A stretch of 64,000 nucleotides of DNA from Reticulitermes speratus (taxonomy: Eukaryota > Arthropoda > Insecta > Blattodea > Rhinotermitidae): positions 9,065,001-9,129,000 of the forward strand of contig JAJKFL010000002.1 in the NCBI GenBank assembly GCA_021186555.1, read 5' to 3'. The notes beneath the pieces were generated by a model. The model made no database searches. It had not been told where the DNA came from and saw only the letters and a list, made by a program, of their open reading frames with translations. Below, piece after piece: positions 36,687-45,991 of this stretch. Position 1 is the first letter of the stretch, and the number at the start of each line of letters is the position of its first letter. A program made the position numbers and the translations under genes.

Positions 36687-37439
36687 ATTTACAATACAGT
36701 AGAACCAACAGGTACTGAATATAATTAATAAACTGACAAATTATGAATACGAAAATAATGTGATTCAAAAACTGGAAATTGGATTACCAAAAAGTATGTG
36801 TCAAAGGACTAAAATCTGCTTGGGTGATTAACCATATAAAAGTTGAGTTCAAAACCAACCTGCTCAGATATCACATTTAAACCAACAATCATAGAAAGGC
36901 GTTCACCATACAGCATTACATATTTTCCAAATGTCTTCTTAGGAGCTCCATTATAAAGATGAACTGATTAATACTATTTAAGAAAATTCATTGTTCATTG
37001 TAAGAATTGCATAAAACTCGCGAGTTACACACTGTAGGAAAAAGGTAGTATTTTTAATATTAAAGCAGGCAGTGTACGTAGTAATCACTGTGCTTTATAG
37101 AGGATTCAGAACGTTCAATTAAAACAGTCTGTCGATTTGAACCTTAAATATTCTAATTAACAGTACAATTTATTCTCAATAAAATGTCATGGCAACATCA
37201 CACTTAAATGCAGACATCAAATTGAAGGTTAGAAATGTAACAGCATACAGAAGAAAGAATTCCACAGTAACTGATGTAATAACACTCCTATAGTCCTCAG
37301 CTAAGTTATGCCTATGTTCCTGCTCCACATATAAAATTTATACAGACACAACACGATATGAAAAAAATTATGGAACTACTGTGATGTTAGATTTGCATTG
37401 TGAACTCAAAAAACAAGATTTACTAACTTGAAGACCAGA

Positions 37440-37900
37440 ACAAACATGGAAACATATTATTTTGCCAGTTCTGATGTATGGTTAAGTGCAGCAAGTAAAA
37501 GTCGTCTAACAGCAGGTTTATCTCATATCGAACAACGGATACAAAATTTCTAAGAATTATTAACGAACAAACAAGAATAGACAGAATTACATATATGACT
37601 TTTGCAGAAGTTACATTTGAAAATTTGTTAACAGAGTTTGAAGAGAAATGACTACAACAGCTTGGCCACGTAAAGAAGAACAGACAACAGAGAAACTGAG
37701 AGAGATATTAGAATGAACACCTATAAGGAAATAGACCTATGGTATGAGCTAAGAAGGTTCAGTCAGGTGCTAGAGGACATCAAATTGAGAGCAAATAGTT
37801 TGCAAGAAAGTGGAAAGGACAGACTGTGGGAACATAGACTAAGATTTTCTGTCCACTGATCCAAATATACTGAAAAATACTAGGAGGAGGAAGAGAAGAA
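37440..37900 (+). pseudogene. Non-LTR retrotransposon C-terminal remnant, second family
   Basis: HIILPVLMYG (37,451 onward) is the usual ILPVLLYGSE block, followed by eroded segments and a QLGHV-like block near 37,660. FSQVLEDIKLRANSLQESGK near 37,760 recurs at 26,095 and 49,120 as FQVLEDINKTDNSLRETK and FSHILENINKRNSWQETE. Confidence 0.65.
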
Positions 37901-37931
37901 GAAGAATAAGGTGTTTACTTTTTGCTTGACA

Positions 37932-37952
37932 TGGATCTACACACACACACAC
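37932..37952. repeat. (AC)n microsatellite
   Basis: About ten AC repeats followed by CATGCATGCACG, between alternative exons A and B. Confidence 0.85.
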
Positions 37953-38099
37953 ACATGCATGCACGAGGACATAACGTGAAGGGATAACATACATGGAGTA
38001 TGTCTGACAACAATGTACTGATGGAAATATTTAGACCTAAGAGAAATAAAACAAGGATAAAGAAAATTACATAAAAAGGAACTTCACACGTTTACTCAT

Positions 38100-38290
38100 T
38101 AATATTATTAGGGTAGTTAAATCAAGCATGATAAAGTAGATGGGCTATGCAGCACATGTGGGAAGATCAGAAATGCATACAAAGTTTTTGTTTGGAAAAC
38201 TCGAGGGAAGAGATCGCTATGGGGACGTAGATACGCTGATGGCTGTGTGTTTGGTTGAACTGCCTGTGTGTGTGACATTTGTGAACATAT
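38100..38290 (+). pseudogene. Non-LTR retrotransposon C-terminal fragment
   Basis: MGYAAHVGRSEMHTKFLFGK and LEGRDRYGDV match, weakly but in order, the MRWAGHVA...KPEGKRPLGR blocks. The open frame continues to 38,532 with unrelated residues. Confidence 0.55.
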
Positions 38291-39344
38291 TAAGGAACCT
38301 TTCTTTAGTCAAAGAAAGGCAACATGACAGCATGAAGCTGCCATCTCTTAATGACAAGATAAAATGCATGCACAATCTTTGGTATGGCTCCAGGAACAGA
38401 AGGGCCAACTATGCGTCATGTATGACAATAGTCGACATTGGATTACAGTATATCACCAGTATTCTTTCTGTAATCGCATGTAATGTACATTTCACAATAA
38501 TGCTGAAGTGCATACTGAGAGAACAAAGGTAACTTTCAAGACCTCTGTGCTGGAGCAAGTAACTCACATAAACCCAGAACTGATTCATCTCTGTATTAGG
38601 GGAGTAATGCAATTCTATCAGTGTGGAAACTTCCTCAAAGATGAGAAACTTGAAGACCAAAAAGTTGAGATATCGATGGGATTAGCTAATGATTATGTCT
38701 GACAATGAAATTTGGTTTTAGTGATGCTGAACATTTGGATTCGAGTAAAAAGAATTTAGTTAATTTTTATATGGGAATAGGTACTAAACTGCATTTTACA
38801 TATACATTATGTACTGGAATTCAGTGACACAGTTTTGTGTTACCACGGTTGAAAGTTTGGATTCCATCAGTATTTAGTTGTGATAACAGAATATTTCCCA
38901 CACTGCACCATACAACATACTACACTGAAATCCAGCAGCATACTCTTAAAATTGGTGGCACTGATTTCCATATTCTTCTTGGTCACCTCCGAAACCAATA
39001 ATCAAACACATACTACAATAAAGCATGTGTATACACTGTGAACTGGAACCCAATGACACATTTTTGAGTTAGCTGTCTTGAATATTTTGATTATATACTA
39101 CCTACACTTTGTTCCGATAACACAGTAGGTACTGCACATTTTATTTATACATTACAGATTTGAATCCAATGACATGGTTTTGTGTTAGCTATGTTGAATA
39201 TTTTGTTTCTAATAAAATACAGGATGTTATGTGACAAGATACGTAAACATTCTTCTTACCAACTTGTGGTATCTCTGTAATTTATAAATACGCAAGTAAG
39301 CGACTGGTTGGCTGACTGACCGACCGACCAAACAACCAACATCA

Positions 39345-39862
39345 TGGAGCAGAGTCCTTGAGAAGACAATAGTTCCTCAGCTAGTGAAAGAACCTTGCAT
39401 GTTATTGCAACTGAAGTTCATCACCGTGTTAACAAAAGTCTGCCACTGATGTCTATCTGAGCCAGATGAATCCATCCACTCCTTCTGATACTATTTCTGT
39501 AAGATTGATTTTAATATTTATCCCCCCATCTATTCCCAATTCTTCTCAGTGTTCCCTTTCATTCAGGTTTCCTCTCCAAAACTTTGTATGCATTTATTTG
39601 CAAGCATGCCACATACCCTGCCCATCTCATTCTCCTCGATTTGATCACCCCACTAATATTTAACGAGGAGTACAAATCATTAAGGTCCTTCATTACGCAA
39701 TTTTTTTTTTTGCCTTTGGTTACTTTCTCCCCCTCTAACGTCCCAAAAATCTTCTTCAGCAGCCTGTTTCCAAACACCTTCAGTCTATGTCCTTCCCCCA
39801 ACGTGAGACCAAGTTTTATAATCGTGCAACACAACAGGCAAAATTATAGTTCTGTATACTTT
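39345..39862 (-). mobile_element. Non-LTR retrotransposon 3' end with coding remnant
   Basis: The minus strand from about 39,834 to 39,559 reads EGHRLKVFGNRLLKKIFG, LNDLYSSLNI and VIKSRRMRWAGYVA. This is the conserved C-terminal region after the reverse transcriptase of an insect non-LTR element (compare 61,616 on the plus strand). The 3' UTR follows to 39,345. The 5' part is missing, as is usual for truncated insertions. Confidence 0.8.
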
Positions 39863-39899
39863 AATATTTAAATTTTCAGGCAGCCTGTAGAATACATAG

Positions 39900-41639
39900 G
39901 AGTGTTTAAATGTCACAAATATTTTCTCATGTCACAGGGTACCTGCAGTTTGCATAAGCTGTCACTGTTTGCTTTAACTTCCTGACTACATTGCTTAAAG
40001 TGCAAAAATATATGCATGCTTGTAAAATAGCGACTCTACAAACTGGCTATCTAAAAATTGTTCTTGAGGTATTTTTCTTGCCTAGAGACTTCACTATGTG
40101 GATCCATTTTAACCCCTTTGTACACCACTTGATTTTGTCTATTCAAAACAGCTACAGTGGAACCATCACTTCATGTTCCTTCATTTAACATTATCTCTCA
40201 CTGAATACTCAGTTTCAATGACCATAACCAAAGTGCTAATTTACCCCCACTTAAGACTGCCCTCAGTTGTGTCCAAAGTCACTGGTTACCAATGAAGTCT
40301 TAAATGGGGGTTTCACTACACAGAGGACTCTCACTTAACTGGCCCTTTAGGGAACCAAGTGGTAGGGTGGTAAGTCTAAAAGCTTTGAAACTTGAGACAC
40401 AATAAAGAAAAATGTAACACAGAGTCAAAAATCACAAAAGAGATTAAACTACAAATGCACCATAAAATAATAATAATAATGTCTGTAATAATAAAGCAAC
40501 TTGAGGTACTACATTCATTATTTCACTTTTTTTAAAGAATTTAGGCAATTACCTCGCAGAGCCAATTACGACAGTGTCAGTTAAGGGAGTGTCAACTGTA
40601 TATACAAGTAAAATTCACTGAAAGCTTTAAAATTAAATGCTCAAATTTACAACTCATATAGTCTGTCCAACAATCAAACAATTTCAACTTTTCTTCTGCT
40701 GATGTCCAACAGCCATCAAAATTTGTTAATGGATTAGCTGAGATTCCACTAAACTGGCCACCTATACAACTTTTAATAAAGACTGTGACTAACTACAATC
40801 ACAAACATGGCACCAGAAAACAATTTCATTACTCCAGTTCCTGAAATAATGAATATGGTACAATCTGTGGCACACGCAGAGAAAATGTGTTATGTACAAC
40901 AAGTAGCTCAACAGTGTCCTTATTTGGCATCTAATCATCTGATGCATACACAGAGCTCAAGAAACTGACTCATCTGCTCAACCACAATGAATAAAACTCC
41001 TGACGACAAGTGGTTTGTTCTATATTCCGTCTTGATGTCTTTATATCCCAGAGATGTTAAGCACTAAATGATGTCTTGTGTGTTATGTGACAAAAAGTGG
41101 GCTGATTTGGAGCAACTGAAAGGTCGTGAAGAAATGTCTGGTGAGCAAAATTTTTATCCAACCAGTGAAGTGAGCAAATACTTGTTGATCCCTAGGGCAA
41201 ATGTATCTTACAGCTACCGCACATAATTACGACTACTGATATACGTTTCATGATGCAATTGCTAAATGAAACAACAAATTTAATGCAACACTGTAATTGC
41301 TGTATTACTGGTATCAGTTCCAAAATGTTGGTAGGACACCCACTGTTACTTTCTGCCACATTTTATGCACCATAAACGGAATTTCCCATGCAAATTACAC
41401 ATTCAAATCTGCCTATATGGTAACAGAAAGCAACCACTAGGCGTTAAATACCAATTTCAGTCTGAGATGACAAAATGATATGCAACTGAGTGAGTAAAGA
41501 TTGGCCATGCAGACAGAAAGGTATATTGCTTCCACCAGCACTTGCTATGCATTGTAACACCACATATATTGTGTTAACTGACCATATGATTAACTTAGCA
41601 AGATCCTGCAATGGGACAGCACAATCAGTACAATTAGTA
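39900..41639. other. No gene recognised; possible pogo-like fragments
   Basis: GAGGACTCTCACTTAACTGG near 40,323 and CCACTAAACTGGCCACCTAT near 40,746 resemble subterminal parts of the pogo-like element at 19.6 kb. No coding sequence. Confidence 0.4.
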
Positions 41640-41800
41640 AAGTGACAGGCTACAGGCTGCATGTTGCATGTTCAACACTCAGCAGGGACAAGACAGTTTA
41701 TCTCCACTATCTTGTTCAGACTAATTATGGGGACCACCCTGCCTCCTATGAAGTGGGTATGGGGTGGGGGGGATCTTTCCCTAGGTGAGAAAATAAAGTG
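41640..41800 (+). mobile_element. Degenerate SINE family 3-like copy
   Basis: GACAGGCTACAGGCTGCATG, TTCAACACTCAGCAGGGAC (eroded B box) and a G-run then CTTTCCCTAGGTGAG follow the order seen at 8,962 and 22,578. Confidence 0.45.
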
Positions 41801-42193
41801 TAAACCTGACTAGTTGCCTTTAATTAGTGCAGAGAAGATTTACCTTCATGTCCCCAAATTCCTTCATCTGAACTTTTAGGATTTAATTTGTCATTCCTAA
41901 CTGTAAGTTTCACTGATGCAAGTTCAACATTACACACCTCAACAGTGCAATTTAGTGCACTTGTAAGAGGACACATACACAACTGAAGCCTCACTGACGA
42001 TAAGAGGTACTGCTCTCACTACACGACAATAACACAGCTGTCACCCACCACCTACTTGAGTCTTCTGGGATGTCAGTCCCAAATAGCTACTGACATTTCT
42101 AAGGGTCATAGTGCCTTCAAAATAATAAGCATTTATCAGCCAACATGGCATAAGATCCTAAGATCTGAGTTTTCCGCAACATCACTGTAATTA

Positions 42194-42354
42194 TAAGTTT
42201 TAAAACTTTCGCGGCGACACGATTCAATATAGTTTTCTCGGGCGCACAGCCACGTCAATTCGTTTGAATACAACGTTTCGGGGACTAGCTCCGTCCCCGA
42301 AACGTTGTATTCAAACGAATTGACGTGGCTGTGCGCCCGAGAAAACTATATTGA
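42194..42354. mobile_element. Perfect 63-bp-arm palindrome with 13-bp flanking repeat
   Basis: Arms 42,223-42,285 and 42,293-42,355 are exact complements around TAGCTCC. They contain CGTTTCGGGGAC and GACGTGGCTGTGCGCCCGAG. ATCACTGTAATTA occurs at 42,181-42,193 and again at 42,355-42,367, which looks like a target-site duplication. A 29-base piece with AAGTTTTAAAACTT lies between the left repeat and the left arm. The identity of the arms implies recent formation or gene conversion. Confidence 0.85.
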
Positions 42355-42621
42355 ATCACTGTAATTACCCCAAATCTTGCACCCACCCACTTAATCAAAA
42401 TTTTTAGTATAGTTTTCTACAATACACATAATTCTGCACACATTCTCCATTGCTGTACAAAAAGAACTGTCACCTGTTCCAATATTCTGATACATTTACC
42501 TTGTCAATTTTTCTTCTCTCAGTAAAGCATGCCTACTACATTATATTAATATTTATTCATGTCACATAAATATCGATACCAAAGGGCTACTGGTACATAT
42601 AAACTGAACCTTTTACTCAAC

Positions 42622-42627
42622 TTTATT
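42622..42627 (-). promoter_or_regulatory. Candidate polyadenylation signal for exon A
   Basis: AATAAA on the minus strand about 325 bases past the exon A stop. A second AATAAA lies at 42,552-42,557. Either could end isoform A; position and hexamer are the only evidence. Confidence 0.4.
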
Positions 42628-42951
42628 GACTCCTGAATAACGAATAACTCCTGAATATGCTGAAGATAAAAGACTAACATTGCTGGACAGCAGCTAAGGA
42701 AAGCGACTGGTATTTGGCTTAGCTGGTTCTGTTCATAATTTTTCACCACAATCATTGTGAATGTTAGCCAGCTCTTATATAAGCATCTGAATAGAAATGT
42801 GGTAAAGCACAATCCCTGAAGGATTAGTACCAGTGTGAGAAATAACAGTGTTTGTTGCTTCTGACTGCTTGAGACTTGGCCTGCAGAAGTGCGATGGTGA
42901 ACTTTGTGGTAATGGTGAAAAGGAGTTTAAAAGGAATACAATTTTGTTATT

Positions 42952-44335
42952 CTAGTTGTCTGGTTCATGATTCAAGGACCCGGTCTCCGTTGACGACTCA
43001 GGCTGTCCACATTTGGTATGTGAATACGATTCATTAAGGAAAGCTGATGCATCTTGACTGCCACTAGACTTCTGGTTGAGGAATGACAATCCTTCATCAC
43101 CAGACGCTGGTAAGGATTGAGTCATAAGTGCCAGTCTTGCACTATCATTACTTGTGAGAGACAGAGCACCCACAAAATTAGTACATGCTGATGAGTTGTC
43201 TTCATTTTTTGGGGAATTAAAATCATCACTGTTAATTATTTTATTGTGAGGTCGAGTCTGAGAGGAACTTACAAAACTTTGATTATCTTTATGGTTCTGA
43301 GACACATATCCCAGACCTGGCACATCCTTATCAGCAGATGTACTGTAAATATCTCTGCCCTCGCTACTGTTACTAAAACTTTGACCCGTATGATACAAAT
43401 CAGCATGCATAAGAGCTTTATTCTTTGTATGTACAGAAGATGAGGTATGAAAGTTACTGGCTTTTTCTTCGCTGGCAGTTTGTGCTTGTGAGGCACTTGG
43501 AAAACCTCCCCCAGGGGCTTGAAATAATTCAGCATTATGTCCTTGTTGCATATCTTTACTCTTTAAGAGAAAACCAGCTTTCTCTTCATCAACATGGAAA
43601 CTCTGACCAGCAAGCTGGCTCTCTTTTGTTTTGGAATGTTGCAAAGTGCTTGAAGACCTCATGAAATTACTTTTATCTTCACTGTTTGTTTGAAATGATG
43701 GAGATGTAATAATGCTGTGAAAAATACGTGGCATCTGAAATAGGTCCATATTTGCATTAGTGTGTTTGCCTTTGGTTGGGTTATGAACATTTAACTTGTC
43801 TTCATGACTTGTTACATGGTGGAGTGCACTGTGGAAACTTCTCTGATGAAACACTTCTGGCTGACTAGGTGGATCCTTGGTCTTTCCTGCATTGTGAGTT
43901 CTAGATTGTTCATCGTGGCCAGAGTGTGGTAATGATGTGTGCAACATACTGGCCTGTGAAACCTGAAATATCTCGAGGTTCTGTTGTTCTTTCACCTTTG
44001 ATAAACCCTCGGAATTTCTCTTGCGCTCTTCTTCCTCACCCATAGAAGGGGGGCCAAGAAATACTTGAGGTGGTGGAGGATAGAATTCACCACCCTGTTT
44101 GGAACCTCCTTGAACCCCACCAGGACCCAGATTACCACAAAATATTTCATGGAAGCTCATGAGGTGACGCTTCAGATAGAGCTTGGTCTTGAATGGCTTG
44201 CTGCAGATAGGACAAGCCACGGTTTGGGGTTGTGGATCAGGCGAACGTGCTGACGGAGGTTCGACAGGTTACTGTACATGCGGTTGCAGATTGGGCAGGG
44301 GCGCGGGTCCAGCGAGTGCAGTTTGCGATGGTCCA
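42952..44335 (-). CDS. Alternative terminal exon A: two C2H2 fingers and a long Ser/His-rich tail, with an apparent 1-base frameshift
   Basis: The exon opens after TTACTTGTTACAG with TG, completing a valine codon, then DHRKLHSLDPRPCPICNR. Finger 1 is C-PI-C-x12-H-VRLI-H and finger 2 is C-PI-C-x12-H-LMSF-H (SKPFKTKLYLKR between). After finger 2 comes a tail of about 390 residues, rich in Ser, Gln, His and Asn with no domain, ending at a TAG at 42,954-42,952. The fingers are in different frames: 20 bases after the codon for the Leu of VRLI the second frame begins, so one base seems to be missing in a stretch with CCCC and AAA runs. As written, the first frame stops about 17 codons past finger 1. 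The long open second frame argues that the two-finger form is real and the break is an assembly error or a recent mutation. The valine codon at 44,220 is not a plausible start. Confidence 0.78.
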
Positions 44336-44867
44336 CTGTAACAAGTAACAAAGAATAACGCGATTCGTTTCCTTAACTGACTGGATTTAGAGGTCTGACA
44401 CTATTCTTTTTTCAACTCACTACATACAAATTGTGTTGTGACTTTATAGGTTTTTTTTCCTACCAATCTCAGTGGGATATATTAATACAGTTCAGCAGCT
44501 TCAAGCCACATTAACCCGAGTTCTGTATCACAGGAAACAACTCAGTCTGGATGGTGAGTTATATGTGAATACAGAGATCATAAACTGTAAGAACTGTTTA
44601 CCACAGTGCACAGTCATACAGTAACAAGCAAATGTAAAGAAGCAGCAACTGATTGCATACAGCATACAACAGTCTGGTTTCTGAACCCCACTGTCAAGCA
44701 AATGCTTTGCATGGGTAATTGGTAATTGTTCTAGAAGGAATATGAATGTATTTGGTGCATAAATTTCTGCGTACCCACCCATTCCGACCACCATTCACAA
44801 ACTGCACCCCCACCATGACCCCACCTACCTGCCTTCAGTCTGCCAAACATAACATGAAGAATCTTAC

Positions 44868-44948
44868 CTTGTCCAGAATCCAGACTTCCTGAAGGTTCTC
44901 CCAGGAAGCTCTGTCCTGACGGTCCAGGTAGGATGTCCATTCCCCCTC
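44868..44948 (-). CDS. Common coding exon 5: Gly/Ser/Pro-rich linker, branch point to the alternative ends
   Basis: Encodes 26 full codons between two split codons, reading GGMDILPGPSGQSFLGEP and then SGSLDSGQ. The acceptor TTGTAG lies at 44,954-44,949 and the donor GTAAGA at 44,867-44,862. It enters and leaves in phase 1, so it could be skipped without changing frame. It is the last exon before the three finger exons, each of which needs exactly this phase. No domain is recognised; it is probably a flexible spacer that sets the distance between the BTB dimer and the fingers. Confidence 0.82.
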
Positions 44949-45178
44949 CTACAATGCATATACCAACAATGAGAATATAAATTAAGAAATTACTAAGGCC
45001 ATTCATAAGTCACATAATTGTCCTCTGTAATTTCTCTGAAGTGTACAGTTTTTTATCCATTACATTTGAAACATCACTTCAACAAGCAACACCTAAAACA
45101 AACTGATGAACTGGGGAAGAACAAGAAACCCCCAAGTTAATGAACAGATTGCATTAGAAAAGTTCATACAGAAGTATT

Positions 45179-45991
45179 ACCGTATATTCTCGAATCTAAT
45201 TCGCACCTTTTTTAGTTTTAGAGGGCTAAAAAATCAGGTGCGGATTAGATTCGCGTGCGGATTAGATTCGCGGTCTAGAGCTGGATTTTGGAAAAATGAT
45301 TGAGCTGCTGTACAATACAACAATAACATAATTAACGTAATTAATAAACAATGTAAGAACAATACAATACAATAATCTATTATTTTATTATTTATTATTA
45401 TAATTTATTATTCATCAGACTCGCCGTCATCACTCATAACTGAATCGTTATCCGTGCTCTCCACCCAGTCACTATCATCTTTATCTTCAACATCATCCTC
45501 CCATACAATGTCATCGCTGCCTTGTGTTTCCGCCATAGTCGAACGTTGCTTTCATCAACTCAAAAAATTGCAGCGGCTTTGTGGTTTCCATTCTCCTCTG
45601 CACACCGAATAACTTCACGTTTGAACTTTGCCGTATATGAGAGTCGTTTAGATTTCAGGCGTCCCTCTTCCATAACTACGGTACACGACAAATTGGAACA
45701 AGCACCTCCCACGTTTCAACAACTAAGGCTCATCTGACTTCAGACGAGATTGCGCACGTCTGTTGAGAAAGGCCCCACCTCTATCGGTATGACTCATCGG
45801 CCACAGGCGTAGCGTCGGATTTTAACGCATTGGTAACATCCAATATTATTCAATCAGTCGCCCCGTGGGCAAGGGGTGGTTGAAGGAAAGGTGCGGATTA
45901 GAATCGCGAACTAACTTTTTTTCGTTTAAGAAGTCGCCAAAACTGGGTGCGGATTAGATTCGGGTGCGGATTAGATTCGAGAATATATGGT
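45179..45991 (-). mobile_element. Internally deleted pogo/Tigger-like DNA transposon
   Basis: Inverted ends TACCGTATATTCTCGAATCT (left) and the complement of AGATTCGAGAATATATGGTA (right) extend about 30 bp each. Inside each end GTGCGGATTAGATTCG is repeated. On the minus strand an ATG at 45,673 opens a helix-turn-helix-like segment (LSYTAKFKREVI, then CAEENGNHKAAA) like the DNA-binding start of pogo-type transposases. A TGA interrupts it near 45,560 where glycine is expected. In another frame an acidic stretch ends at TAA 45,410-45,408, like the acidic C-terminus of such proteins. The catalytic middle is absent. Confidence 0.75.

Noticed and set aside
38140-38532. 130-codon open frame on the plus strand as a host gene
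   Set aside because: Its first 35 codons follow the non-LTR C-terminal pattern and the remainder has no recognisable feature or splice support.
44218-44220. GTG codon as a start for the 422-residue frame of exon A
   Set aside because: It falls between two zinc fingers inside an exon with a good acceptor. Insect translation would not normally start there; the frameshift explains the split.
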